64,000 nucleotides of DNA from positions 33,852,001-33,916,000 of the forward strand of contig JBITNC010000001.1 of assembly GCA_050084985.1 (NCBI GenBank), given 5' to 3'. Positions 45,668 to 58,671 of the stretch are shown in pieces. Position numbers and translations under genes: made by a program. The notes below the pieces were generated by a model, which saw only the letters and a program-made list of their open reading frames with translations, did not search any database and was not told the DNA's origin. Position 1 is the stretch's first letter, and every line of letters starts with the position of its first letter. The stretch is from Nageia nagi. Taxonomy: Eukaryota > Pinophyta.

Positions 45668-47949
45668 CATTACTAAATATACCTTGATTTGCATCCTTTT
45701 TTGCATAAGATTTCTTTGTTATTTTTAATTATTTTTTTCTCAATTTTTTTATGCAAATAACATAATTGAAGTTACATCAATTTTTGCATCCTTTTTGGGT
45801 CAATTTTTATGTTGATTTTTTGCATCTTTTATCTTTTTTTGCATCTTGATTTTGCATTAGATAGGATCATTTTTTACTTTGAATTTTGTGTATTTTTGTC
45901 ACTTTTTGCATCTACAAGTTGCATTGGATTGCATCAGTTATTACATCAAAACTATGTTAATGGTTTTTTTTTTTTTTTGCATTAGTTTTTAAGCATCTTA
46001 CCCTACTCTATACCTAGCGTTACATCATTTTTTGAGTCTAAAATTACATCATTTTTTTAAAAAATTATAAAAAAATTTAATATTTAATATATTTTTTCCA
46101 TTTCCATTAATATACCAATCATATTCAAAATAATACACCAATTATACACCAAAATAATACATGAATAGTACACCAATCATATGCCAAAATAATACATGAA
46201 TCATACACCAATTGTATGCCAAAATAATATGTAAATTGTCATATCGTAGCAAAATAATCACAATCATATGCCCAAATAATATGCCAATAATACATCAAAA
46301 TATGATAAAAATAGGCCAAAATATGCTAAAATATATATGCCAAAATATGGGTCATTAAAATAATGATAACATCCACATCAAAATATTTTGAAATAACATA
46401 CATATACATGTTTGAATACATCAAAATGAATATATATACATATTTTATATCAATACATACACATCATATAATATATTAAAAATGAAAAATGGTACTTTCC
46501 ACATCATGAGTACATGATAGTACTACTACTCATCAACATTAGCCTCCTTGCTATATGCAAACTCACTACCTGAGCTAGCATTTGACACACCACCTGAGTC
46601 ACCACCATGACCTAACTAACCACCTAACTCATTACTTGAGCCACTATTATGATTAAGCAATGCTTTTCTAGATGTTCTAACTTATCATAAAATAAATTCT
46701 TGAATCTCATGTCCCAAGTTGATGGTGAATCACCCTCCTTCTGATGCAATACCCTCTATAATGCATCCTATCCCTACGATGCACCCCTATAGTGTACCCC
46801 CCTGTGATGCAGTATTTGCATTCAAAAAAATAAGAAAATAAATTTTAGTGTGCATATAATATTCATACTTACAAAAAATATGCATCACCTAAAGAAATTC
46901 AAATGCCTTTATTAACTAAAATACCTAAAAATACTTATACTAGCATTCAACTTATTCCTTAAGGCCTAGTAACCATATGTGATGCCATATTATTATTAAT
47001 TATTATAAAGAAATTGATTAAAATCTCTATAATACAAAAAAATTAATTATTACTATATTAAAAACCATTTATCTATTTATTTTCAAAAATTAAATATCAT
47101 TGAAAATTACATGTAGTAAAAATACTTACAATTTAGATATCCACATACTTTGCCCCTCCACTTCCCACACAATGCATAATATTACATCCTAATTTGGGAA
47201 TTTGGGACTTTACTACTTTTTCTTATGATATCTCCAAGCCTTTCACTTTCCTTTTATCCACCTCGATTATATTATTCAATAGCATCTTCCAAACCTTTTT
47301 TATGAAATAATTAATTAGTATTATGTTAAAAAAATTAATTAATCAGTTGCAAATATTAAATATCAATGATAATATTCCATACCTTCTTATGGATATGAAT
47401 TAGTTTATGTGCCAATTTTCTTTGTTTAGGGGGAAGTTTCATCAGTTTTCGTCTAACATGATCTCTAACCCTTTTCATATTCAAGCCTTCCTATTGGAGC
47501 AATTTCTTCTTGCTCTACCTTTCACAAAATTCATGTTTCAAGTTTGTTATTATTCTCCTTTTTGCTACAAAAATACAAATTATAATTAATTAGTTTTAAT
47601 ATCTTGAAATATTAAATGAACAAAAGTGAAACATATATACCAAAAAATGATGCAAATAATGAAAATAAATACATTTCGAAATCATCTTGTTTCTTCCATG
47701 GCTTGTTAAGGGTTTATGTAAATTCTACTATTACAACATTCTTAAGAGATTTGTAAAATAGTAAACCTAAAAGAATAGTTGAAATCATGTTAGTAAAGAA
47801 ATATACTTCTCATTAATATGTAAAATTATATTTTTCAAACATAAACTATTATGATTTTCATCTTTAAGGACCTCTCCATTTGATCTCATAAAAATTCAAA
47901 GATTTCTGGAGCCTTGAGTCGATGTCAACCCAAATTATTGATTCACTGA

Positions 47950-48019
<70 letters not shown>

Positions 48020-48505
48020 TGCATGGATCACATCAAATATACTTCAAAATATAAATTAGAATAATTTTTCAATACTTCTTAATAAATTAACTAATTATAA
48101 ATAATTACCTATAGTAGTGATGCCTATCTCTATGGTGTGGTAATAGTACCACTTGCTCCTCTAGCCTCATCACCTCCAAACATTGACATCAACTCATAAT
48201 GGCTAATCATACATTTAATAAATTCCAAAACCCCCTTTAAATTCTTTTTCTATTCACGAAATTAAAAAAATAAGTGATTACATGTCCTAATTAATGAAAT
48301 GTATATAGTATGATTGGAATTTGTGTTGATATTACATAATACATATGGATAATTACAAGTGCTTTTTTTTTTTTTTGCAATTTTATCTTTCTCTTTTTTG
48401 CATCCTTTTCTTTTAACTTCTTTTTATCTTTGTCACCCTTCTTTCCATGCCCCATATGTGGTCAATGGTGATCACTAGAAGAAAGTAAACAAAAATTTAC
48501 TAGTG
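45668..48505 (-). mobile_element. degenerate CACTA-like element (boundaries tentative)
   Basis: The left end CATTACTAAATATACC resembles a mutated CACTA terminus, and the proposed right end reads CACTAGTAAATTTTTG on the minus strand. TTTTTGCATC motifs repeat at least eight times at 45690-45960 and again near 48390, as in CACTA subterminal repeats; similar GCATCA repeats fill the element at 19835. Minus-strand peptide scraps (MISHYELMSMFGGDEARGAS at about 48210, VRDHVRRKLMKLPP at about 47460, GGVSNASSGSEFAYSKEA at about 46580) suggest one decayed protein, not recognised. The 3-bp flanks do not match, so the right boundary is uncertain. Confidence 0.4.
47955..48020. repeat. compound microsatellite (CA)n(TA)n
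   Basis: About 22 CA units followed by about 11 TA units without interruption. Confidence 0.95.
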
Positions 48506-49487
48506 ATTTTAGTATTATAGAATGAAAAACACATATCTAATTTTCATTCTACTATAATTCGATAAAATAATGAAGTATACAATACCAAATATGAGAAATT
48601 AATACCTTACAAATATATGATCAAGATTCTACTCGATCATTTCAATGCATATCTCATAGAAAATATTCCAATAAATTCTAATAGATATGCAGATGCCATG
48701 ATTAATGCAACTTATAACAACAACAATGACATTATAAAGGTACTAGTATAACAACAACAATGACATTCACTTATTATATTTTTGGGCTAGGAGCATTTTG
48801 TTCCAACTATGATCTATTATGGTAAAATCCTAAAAATTAATTGTAAAAAGTTTAGAGATTCCTTCAAAAACCCTTATGTAACTATAATAAAAATTAACAA
48901 TAGTATTCACTTCAAATTTTAAAGAGCACTTCATTCTCACTATATCAAACATAGCTAGTAAAATAGACAAGACTTATATTTTAAAATATAATATAAGATA
49001 AAGCACAACACTTTTATGTATTTTTATTTTGTAGGATTGTTGGTTGAAGTATCACTAGTAATTAAAGATAAGCATTTTAATGTTCAAGGAAGTACGTAGA
49101 AAATTGAAGATTACAACATATTAAAGAAATTTTAGGACAACATTTTATAAATAATTTTTTTTAATTTGTGAATAAAAAAAAACTTTTTTTCTCTAATTTT
49201 TTAACTTTGATAAATATTCCATATTAGTCTATTTATTATATGGATTATGTTTATTTTTTAAAATTATTTTACATAAGTTTAGATACTAATAAAATAAAAT
49301 AATACAAATTTTATGAGTTTTTAATTGATTATAATATTATACAAATAATATTAGAAAAATAATAATAATAATAGAAATAACAATGAGGTATGATTGCAAT
49401 GTGAATGAGGGAACAATGAGAAGGATTTACGGTGCATTAGGGTAGTACTTCTATCAAAGGGCACATGAAATGGAAAAATTCGCCAAG
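48506..49487. other. intergenic, nothing recognisable
   Basis: AT-rich sequence with no open frame of note. An ATAATAATA tract lies near 49360. Confidence 0.5.
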
Positions 49488-51056
49488 TTTAGAGGATGGA
49501 TGAAAATAAATATTGATACAAGAATATGTGATATCAATGAAGGTGTAGTGAAATATCCATGCATCATATAAGAGTTGTAAGGTACATGCTAATTCATTTA
49601 CCATCAATCCAAGCTAGAAAGTACACAACTAGCTTGAACATTAGACTATGCAACTGGAGAGGGTAATTAGGGGATATATATATGTGTGATCACATGCTAT
49701 AAGTTCCACTAAAGTTGAAAATGTATCACCTAACACCTAACATGCAATCTTCTATGAGAGTAATAAAGGACCTTTGGGTAGTAAAAGTAGGTAAGTAAAG
49801 GCATAAGCTATAAAAATCATACAAGATATAAGCAAAATGAAGGAAAAAGAAGAAAAGCACATGAACCATAATGCATGTTTTTACCATCCATACATGATCC
49901 TAGTAATGGGGATATGAAAATAATTAATAATAGACTATATCATTTACATGTTTAACCATGCCTTGATATACAAATTTATGGGGTTAAAGGATGGATGACA
50001 ACAAATATGGATACAAGAACATGTGATATCAATCAAGGTGTAGGAAAATATCCATGCATCACATAATATTTGTAAGGTATATGATAATTCATTTACCATT
50101 GTGATTAGTGTAAGAATTTGGGTCCATTTTGTGGCCAAAAGGTTGAAGTCTTTTCCTAATTTTTAGGTTCGATCACATTGATCTCAAAATTTGAATTACA
50201 TAGACATGGAATCTTGAAGAATATCATTAGGATAAAAATATAGTCATTTGAGTCTATTTTAAAATATATAATTTATTCTAAATCCAAGATTGTAAAAATT
50301 TAGTTTTGATAGGTATGAATAAAAACCAATATTTAAAAAATATTGTTTCATAACCATACCATGCATGTGTTTGTCACACATATTTTGATCTAAACTAAAT
50401 TATTTTTTTAAATTCTTTTGGATAAATATAACTAACACAATGAAGTTTGTATTGGATATTTTTTCATAAATATTATTTATTTATTAATTTTTTATGGGTT
50501 GTAATTATGATTTTAAAAAATGCTCATGTCCAATGCATAATTTGACGTAAAGTTATCTTTCTTCAAACTTTTTTTTAAAATTTTGTATAGAATTATCTAA
50601 AGGTTGTCCCCATATATATTTTTTTCTTAAAATTACTAAAATAGAAAAATTTATTAAAAAATAAAAAATTTATTTTAAAAATTTTCAATTCATAAAACTT
50701 CCTCTTTATGTGGATTCATTTGCTTGCTCCCACCCATTGATCCAACCTAGAAAGTACATAACTAGCTTGAACATTAGACTATATATATATATATATATAT
50801 ATTTATGTGTGTGAGATCACATGCTAGAAGTTCTAGTAAATTTGAAAATGTATCGCCTAACACCTAACATGTAATATTTTGTGAAAGCAATATCTAAAGA
50901 AAATGAAGGATAAAGAAGCAAAGCATATGAACCATAATGTATTCTTTCCCCAACCATAAATGATCCTATTCATGGGGATGGAAAAATAATTAACTATATA
51001 TGTTATCATGTACAAGTTTAATCATGCATTTATATACAAAATTTGTGGGGTTAATA
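49488..51056 (+). repeat. tandem duplication, second unit interrupted
   Basis: Unit 1 is 49488-49985. Unit 2 is 49986-50100 plus 50734-51056. Shared landmarks are TGTGATATCAAT, TATCCATGCATCA, AACTAGCTTGAACATTAGAC, TCACCTAACACCTAACATG and the terminal AAATTTATGGGGTTAA. Unit 1 shows the uninterrupted site for the insertion in unit 2. No coding content. Confidence 0.75.
50101..50733. mobile_element. diverged relative of the TIR element at 15396
   Basis: It lies within unit 2 of the tandem duplication and is absent from unit 1. CCATT flanks both sides (50096-50100 and 50734-50738). Its left part aligns with the element at 15396 (GTGTAAGAATTTGGGTCCA against GTGCAAGAAGATGAGTCAC, then GGCCAAAA, and the downstream TTTTTCATAAATA...AATGCTCATGTCC block). 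It has one internal unit where the other has two. Terminal inversion is weak after decay. Confidence 0.6.
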
Positions 51057-51339
51057 TTTTCCCATCAATTTATGTACACTTGAGCTACAAAACATTGGGT
51101 ACCACAAGCAGAAATAGATGATCTACTATTACGGTATTGATACTTTGTAGTGAAATTCATATTTATATAAAATAAGAACAAGGGATTTTAAGGGGAATCT
51201 TATAACATAGGTCCTATAGGTTTATTCATGCAACCATGGAGGTTGATGTTTAGACCTAAATTGGACTATTTATAGCTCTAATTTGTAGAATCATTTCTCC
51301 CTCTAGTAGAAATTTGGACTATTATAATAGATTGCAAAT

Positions 51340-51500
51340 GCCATGAGTAATACAAATGTCATATGATCTTGTATTAGGAATACCATGGATACATGCTATA
51401 AGATTAATTCTTTTAATATTTCTCAAGTTTTTAAAATTTGAGTATGATGGTAAATTGTATGAGATTGAAGCTAAAAAAATCCTCATTAGTTATACTACAA
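51340..51500 (+). pseudogene. stray Ty3/gypsy protease fragment
   Basis: MSYDLVLGIPWIHAIRLI, then FLKFEYDGKLYEIEAKK. This corresponds to the end of the gypsy aspartic protease (LLG-x-PWIHA) and the strand after it. No gag, RT or LTR lies next to it, so it is an isolated remnant. The open frame runs to 51562. Confidence 0.6.
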
Positions 51501-51978
51501 TGTTGATAAACTTGCTAAATTTACTATATAAAAATATTAAATTTAATAAAAAATTATATTAAATTTACTAAATTTACATATAAAAATTATATTTAATTTA
51601 CTAAATTAATGCCAAATTTACTAAATTTTATTTTATATAATCTAGTATATGAAGCAACTTTTGTGAAATTTTGAGTATAAGAAGCAACATTTTGTAGCAT
51701 AAGAAGAGTTTCAGAAATTGGGAGAAAAAATGCTTTTGGAGAACAAGGATTAGTTCTAGAGTTGAGAATTTCATAGGTATATCCCTACTTTTGTTGACAT
51801 TTCATTTTATGGTGAAATGTAAAGAATTTATTTCAATTTCTTAGTGAATTTTTAATTTTATGGAGATTGTTGAGAAGGAATGGATTTAATTTCAATTTTT
51901 TTGGTGCATTTTTGAGAAGGAATAGTTTTAGTTTATAAATTTCATGGTGCATTATTGATAAATTTAACTAAAAATTTA
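51501..51978. other. non-coding repeat region
   Basis: AT-rich, with short recurring phrases (TAAATTTACTAAATTT; GAGAAGGAATRG; ATGGTGCATT). The phrase TGCATTATTGATAAATTTAA recurs in diverged form at about 58127, on the far side of the gypsy element, so the element may have landed in a local repeat. Confidence 0.4.
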
Positions 51979-52685
51979 TGGTTGATTTGTAATCACCAAC
52001 TACTTATAGCATACTCAGATCCTCACTTACATATTCGAATGAAAAACATTAACCATTATGAGATCCATTCAATTGCATATAAATTTGAAATTGCATAATG
52101 TAAAATTACAAATTAATAATCTCAATCACACACAAGAAGATCAACACAATGATTTACCTTGGTTCACCCAATGTTGGCTAATCCAACATGGAATTACATC
52201 CATTTCTTCTCATTGTTTATGGACATTATAATATTTCATACATATAGAGAAATATCATTAAAATAAAGGAAATATGATCTCCTCCAGTAAGAAGAATAAA
52301 TTCGTAACTACAAAAATTTTGGAATGACTCTTGGTCTTCCTTTTAAATATTTATAATTCCTAATATCCAAAACTCTCTAAAACTTCATTTTGAAATCAAG
52401 AGAGTAGTGTGCCTTTAAATAGGCTTAGAAACATCTCCAAGATTCTAGTTGATTATCCTAAACCACTCAGCTACTCAATCACCAATCCCCTTTAACTTGC
52501 ACTATTGGATCATCAAGATTCATGTTGTTAACAACTTGAAAATAGTAGATGCATGTTGTTAATAGCATGGGTTTTGTCAGTAATTAACTCTAGATTTTCA
52601 TCTTCAATTAGTCTCCAAGCATAAATACCTCTAGAATGAGTACTTCTGTTATATAGATCAACTTGACATGATCCAATTCAGATCA
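51979..52685 (-). repeat. 3' LTR of the minus-strand gypsy element
   Basis: Aligned with 57386-58071 through TTATAGCATACT, AATAATCTCAATCACA, GCTAATCCAACATGGAATTA, GACTCTTGGTCTTCCTT and AAATCAAGAGAGTAGT. Divergence is considerable, with indels. The outer boundaries are accurate to a few bases. Confidence 0.75.
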
Positions 52686-52689
52686 CACC

Positions 52690-55600
52690 TAACCAATGAG
52701 AAAGCATTTGGTCTCACAAATGCATATATGAAGATACAACTCCCCAACCCTACACTTATCTATCCACTTGGATTTATTAGGATTTTATCCCTTCAATCCA
52801 ACCAACCAAAACTCTATCTCACCTCTTCTTTAGCACAAACCTTCTTTTGTAATATGGAATCCTCCTTAAGTTCATTCATAGTATTAGGAGCTAAGTCATA
52901 AAGAGATGGAAAAAAATAATCTAAACCTACTTCATCTTCAATCAACATAGACGGCTCATACAATTTCAAATGTTCCATATTCAAAATTGAATAGATTTCC
53001 ATATATGCTATTAGATTCAATCTACAATCATTCTCACTTGCTCCATAATCTCAAATGGTCCATACCTTATAGGTTTCAACTTCTTGACTAGTCCTTTCAA
53101 GCTCTCCTTACTAATATGTAACCAAACATAGTCTTCCACATGAAACTTATGGTCAAGTCTATGTTTTCATGTCTCATCTTGTACTTGGATTGGCTTGTCT
53201 TAAGTTACTCTTAGAATTTCAAATGTAGTTTCCTAATATTTTCAACAAACTTTTCAACTTGCTTTTCCTCTTTCTCAAGTGAATGTTTTTCATCCTTTTA
53301 TTTTCAAAACATATAATCAAAGGTTAAGGTGGTAAATAACCAAAACAAGTCTCAAAAGTACTCTTATTAATGGAAGAATGAATTTTCTTATTGTATGAAT
53401 GTTGGATATATTCAATATGTTCATCCCAAGACTTAGGATGCTTCCCACAATAACCAATTAAGAGTTGAACCATTGTCCTATTCACCACCTTAGGTTTTCC
53501 ATCCATTTGAGGATGAAAGGTAGTACTCCTCTTAAATCTTATGTCCATCTTTTCCCACAAATATGTCCAAAACTTACTTAAAAACCTACTATCTCTATAT
53601 TAAACAATAGAAGTAGGCATTTAAAAATAAACCTAAACATGAGAAAAGAACAAATTTTCAACATCTTGTCCTATTATTATCTTCTTATAAGGAAGAAAAA
53701 CACACATTTTGCTAAATCTATCCACAACAACAAATAGATAGTTATGAACTTTCTTGGTCATAGGTAATCATCCCATAAACTTCATTGAGATGCAGTCCCA
53801 TGGATGTGAAGGTACTAGTAGTGGTTGATACAAACCTAATTTTCTATTACTCATTTTGTTGGTGCAACATAAATAACATCCCCTTATGTACTTGGCAACT
53901 TGATCTTGTATCTTTGGCCAATACAGATATGTTTACAAATTTTACAATGTCTTTCCAACCCTAAAAATATCCTAAAATATTTGAAGTATGTGCTTATATA
54001 ATCAATCCAATCCTTTCACCTATAGGTATAAATGTTGTATTATAATGATAAAGAGGTCCATTTTACAAATGAAAATCATCTAAGCCCTCATCCTTGGACC
54101 TAGATGAAGGCAACTAATCATATACCTTTCAAAAGTTAGGATCCTACACATATGCCTTTGAAAATGACTTAGAAAGAAAAGGAAGAGATTTCAGCACTGA
54201 GAGGGAACTCCCTGGCCCTTGTTTGCATGCTATTAACAACCTAAATTTAGTGTTGTATGCTATTAATGATATGAAATTTTTAGGTACAGCTGATCTTAAA
54301 ATCTATCAACAATCTTATTTTATGTTCCTTTATTATATTTGATCATAAGATAAAATTGTTGTAGAAAATCCATCCATATATAGTGTCTAGTTTGTTGAAA
54401 TTTTGATTGAGTTTGTAAGTACTTTAATGGTTGATTATTAGTATGAATGATTATTTCTTTCCCTAGTAAGTAATATTTCACTTTTTAATAGCTTGAACCA
54501 ATGCATATATTTCATTATCATAAGTAGGATAATTCAAAATATCCCCACTATTTTTTTCAAAATGATAGAAAATTGGTTTAACTTCCTATAACAAAATGGC
54601 TCCCATGGCATAATCACTTGCATAAATTTCTAATTCAAATGGATTCTAAAAATTAGGAATTGCTATCATGGGTTCATTAATAATATTTTTCTTCAAGGAA
54701 TCAAAAGATGTTTGTTGTTGTTTCCCCCATTGGAAAACTTGCCTTTTGTTGGTTACATCATGTAAAGGTGAAGCAATATGAAAAAATCAACAATAAACCT
54801 TCTCAAATATTGGAAAATACCCAAGAAACTCCTTACTTTAGTTATATTATATGGCCTTGGCCAATCTACTATAGCATTTACTTTACTATGATCTATCTTA
54901 TGTTTTCCATGATCAATAACATGGCCTTAATACATCAAAGACTCTTTGCCAAATTCACATTTTGTATGTTTTAACAACAAATTATCCTATGTAAAGATTA
55001 AAATACTTTTCTAAGATGTACAACATGTTATTTCTAAGTAGAAATATAAATAAGAATATCATCCAAGTATACAAAAATAAAGAATAAATAAATGAAAAAA
55101 TCATATCATTCATTACCCTCATAAATATGGTCAGTGCATTACACAAATCAAATGGAAAAATAAGCTAATCAAATAGGCCTTGTATTATTTTGAAAGTGGT
55201 CTTCTAAATTTCCTCCTCCTTGATTTTAACTTGGTGATATCCAATCCTCAAGTCTAGCTTTGTGAAAAATCTTTCCCCTTGCAACTGATCCAAAAGATCA
55301 TCTATTTGAGGAAAAGGATAGCAATTTTTTATGGTGATATTTTTTAAGTGCTCTATAGTCAATACACATCCTACAAGTTTGATTTTTTTTGGAACCAAAA
55401 TAATAGGTAATCCACATGAAGATGTACTTGATCATATTACACTTTAATCAACAAACTCTTGAATTTGCCTTTTTATATCATTTTGCTTCAAATTTGATTA
55501 TTGATACAAAGCCATGTTGGGAAATGGAGCATCAGGTAACAATTGAATATCATGTTGTATATCGTACATAGGAGGTAATACATGTGGCTCTAAAATAAGT

Positions 55601-56125
55601 TAATAAACTCTTGAATCAATTTCTACATCTATTCTTCTCTTTTGCATGTTTTTAATGGCCTAAAATAAGTATTAAATGCCTTTTATAGCATGAGATTGAC
55701 CTCACTAGAAGCTCTAATTTTTACCATGATTAACAAAATTTTAGAATCATTTACAAGGTGTTTTACCTAACTAATAGTGACAAATGTAGGTTTTTTTTTT
55801 GTTTTTATGTACACTAGCTAGAAACACCTTTCCATCTATCACCAACCATAATTTGTTCAAACTTTTGTAATAAATACCATATATGTCACACATATAAGGG
55901 TTACCAAGAATAACACCACAAATATCTAAAGGAAAAACATCAACCACAACTTCATCAATGCACTTTGCACAAATAACAAATTTCAACTTACATTGAGTAA
56001 TGACTTGCAAACTAGCATTACGATGCACCCAATCCAAAGGATATGGATTTGGATGGTTGAAAATTTTCAATCCAAATTTACTTACCATAGATTCTAAAAT
56101 CAAATTTTCTTGAGAACCCATATTA
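52690..56125 (-). pseudogene. decayed gypsy pol (protease, RT, RNase H, integrase)
   Basis: Minus-strand order: protease-like stretch 56121-55771 (PYPLDWVHRNASLQVITQCK, DVFPLDICGVILGNPYMCDI); RT 55398-55204 (TIKNCYPFPQIDDLLDQLQG, ERFFTKLDLRIGYHQVKIKE), then a stop where the family has Trp; RNase H (QVFQWGKQQQTSFDSLK at about 54720, then a YDNEIYALVQAIKKWKYYL stretch near 54500); integrase (KLGLYQPLLVPSHPWDCISM at about 53830; TTFHPQMDGKPKVVNRTMVQ at 53510); tail EIYSILNMEHLKLYEPSML at 52990. In the integrase the usual GQTE reads GKPK, so the catalytic Glu is lost. Two RT stops are at Trp positions, consistent with G-to-A decay. Confidence 0.8.
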
Positions 56126-56319
56126 ACAATGCAATCTACTTTTACTTTCTTAATTTGGATTTTGAGGTGGAATAATGTAATCCTTTGTTCTTCAATATCT
56201 TAATATTCTTCAACCTTTTGAATGGATAAATAATTTATTTTCTCATCAACATCTAAACTTTCCTCAATATCCTCATATTTAAGAACCATAGCATTAGTTT
56301 TCTCCTTATTCTTACACTT

Positions 56320-57300
56320 GTATGGATGTAATTCTAAATGAATTTTCCAACATTTATTATAAACATGGTCATATTTCTCATAATGACTACACTACCTATT
56401 ATCACCTTCTTTCTTTGAAATATTAGTGGTCTTAGTTTCTTGCTTACCTTTTCCTTTATCTTGTCCTCCCCTTGAATTAGAAGCCTTATTGGATTTATCA
56501 TGTTGTCTCCATGCTTTACCATCCTCCTCTAATTATTGTGCTTGCACACACACTTGATCAATATTAGTAGGATTAAACAACATGATAGTATTTTGCAAAT
56601 GACTATGTAAACCTCCAATGTACTTTATTAAAGTTTGAGAATCTTTTAGTGAAACACCAAGCAAAGTAGCTTATTTCTAAATTTTGTAGTGTACTCTTGA
56701 ATTGTTTACCCTCTATATTATCTAAAGAAGTTCCATTTTATGAACTATTTATTATGATATTCCAATAGATAAAATTGATCTCTTAACATATCATTAAATT
56801 CAACTTAAGAAGATACTTCTAATAAGTGTTCATGACTAAGAGTTTCTACATGGATTTCCCACTAAACTAAAGTATGTCCACTCATATTTAATATAGAAAA
56901 AAAGATTTTATAATATTATTTACAACATCATTAATTTGAAAATAAACCTCCAATTATTTCATCCAATTATTCAACTTTTTAGCATCAACCTCTCTACCAA
57001 AAGTAGGAATGTCCACTTTGGCCTCCGCCTTGAATGGAACTTGATTTGATAAAGATTATGAATTTGGTATTCCAACTTCATTTTATTACCTTTATTGATA
57101 TTTACATTTGATCCAAAATCCAATAACTTAGCCAAACAAGCTAAATGATTCTCCATTGTTGAAAATCTCCTTTTAAAATTAGCATCCAAAATGGTACAAA
57201 TAATAGACTGCTACTCCTCTAAATCATCTATTTCAATCACTCTACACATTCAACCAATCTCAAGATCCTCTAGAATCAATTTTGGTCTTTGATATATCCT
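56320..57300 (-). pseudogene. decayed gypsy gag
   Basis: The clearest open pieces are 57189-56971 (RRFSTMENHLACLAKLLDFG, a gag N-terminal helix type) and 56522-56334 (Lys-rich, with cysteine/histidine scraps at the end that could be the former zinc knuckle). Between them about 450 bases are broken by stops. The position between primer site and protease supports the call more than sequence identity does. Confidence 0.5.
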
Positions 57301-57370
57301 ATAAAACATAAAAAAACCATGTTACTTATGGCCTAAAATCCCTAAATTTTTGGCCTAAATTTTATGCACA

Positions 57371-57385
57371 CAAGCTCTGATACCA
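57371..57385 (-). promoter_or_regulatory. primer-binding site of the minus-strand gypsy element
   Basis: The minus strand reads TGGTATCAGAGCTTG right after the LTR end (GAATCACA), matching initiator-Met tRNA over 12 bases. Confidence 0.85.
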
Positions 57386-58071
57386 TGTGATTCGTAATTA
57401 TTAGATGCTTATAGCATACTTAGATCCTCAATTAAAGATTCAAATAAAAAAATATTCATCATAATGAGATCCATAAAATTGTATATAAATTCAAAATTTC
57501 ATAATGTAAAACTACAAATTAATAATCTCAATCACATATAACAAGATCAACACAATGATCTACTTTGGTTCACCTAATGTGGCTAATCCAACATGGAATT
57601 AGAGCTTTCTCTTCTCATTATCTATGGACATTACAATATTGCATACATATAGAAAATACAATCAAAATAATGGCAATACCATCTCTTACAATACTAGTAC
57701 AATATTCTACAACAAGAAGAATAACTTCAACATTACAAAAATTCTAGAATGACTCTTGGTCTTCCTTGAAATATTTATAATCCCAAAACTCTCTAAAAAT
57801 CCATTTCCAAATCAAGAGAGTAGTAAACCTTTAAATAGGCTTGGAAACATCTTCAATACATTAATTTATGATGCCCCTTCAAATTCCACATCTTACTCAT
57901 CAAGATTCATGTCGTTAATAGCCTAAAAATAGCATATGCATGTTATTAACAATGTGGTTTCTATCACTAATCAACTCTATATTTTAGTCTTTAGTCCATC
58001 TCCAAGCCTAAATACCTATGGAATGAGTACTACTCATGTAGAGATTAAACTAACATGATCTAATTTAGATA
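57386..58071 (-). repeat. 5' LTR of the minus-strand gypsy element
   Basis: Partner of 51979-52685. Its inner end (TGTGATTCGT on the plus strand) abuts the primer site exactly. Confidence 0.8.
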
Positions 58072-58671
58072 AGTGGGGAATTCAAAAAAGTCTAGCATAT
58101 GGATTTATTTTCTAATTTTAGGATGCATTGTTGATAATTTATAGTAAACATTTATGGATAATTTGAAAAACCTTACCATTTGTAGTGTAAATTTGTGGGG
58201 AATTGAAACATGAAAGTAAAAACTTACATACCTTTTGAAAATTAGGAATAATGGAGAGGAATTTACAAGAAACCTTTTCTCCTCCCACAAAATGCAAAAC
58301 CATGTGAGTAAACATGCTAAAAATAAAAAAATAAAAAAGTTAAAATTGTGTGAAATGAGGTATAAAACAAGTTAGATTCAAATAAATGAGCTAGTTCACC
58401 ACTTACTTGGTGCTCTCCCATTGAAAACTCAAATTTGTATTCCCTTTGACAAGAAACAGGTCTTATGAAAGTGACAAGTAGCCCCCCTTTTTTATTTTTT
58501 ACATTATTAGTGTAATCCAATGCAAAAAGAGATGCAAATTTGTGTGCCATATTTTGTTAGAATTTACATCCAAACATGCCTATTTTGAAAAAAATATAAA
58601 AAATTAAAATTTTAAGTTAAAATCATTATCATTCAGATTAATGTTTAAAATCATTATCATTCAGATTAATG
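58072..58671. other. intergenic with a short direct repeat
   Basis: No gene. AAAATCATTATCATTCAGAT plus TAATG occurs twice (58619 and 58647) immediately before the telomere-like array. Confidence 0.5.

Larger units (their letters stand above)
51979..58071 (-). mobile_element. complete decayed Ty3/gypsy retrotransposon, minus strand
   Basis: Direct repeats at 51979-52685 and 57386-58071 are its LTRs (about 690-705 bp). The primer site beside the right LTR matches initiator-Met tRNA. Coding order on the minus strand is gag (57190 down), zinc-knuckle/Lys-rich linker (about 56500), protease (about 56000), RT (about 55400), RNase H (about 54700), integrase (about 53900-53300), then a C-terminal tail (53020-52814). 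Integrase after RT places it in Ty3/gypsy. Initiator-Met priming and the integrase tail suggest a Del/chromovirus-like lineage, though I cannot see a clear chromodomain. No open frame survives. Confidence 0.8.

Noticed and set aside
48470-48505. Confident right terminus of the CACTA-like block
   Set aside because: CACTAGTAAA on the minus strand is suggestive, but the flanking trinucleotides (GTG and ATT) do not match, and a second CACTAG lies only 30 bp away. Only a tentative boundary is given.
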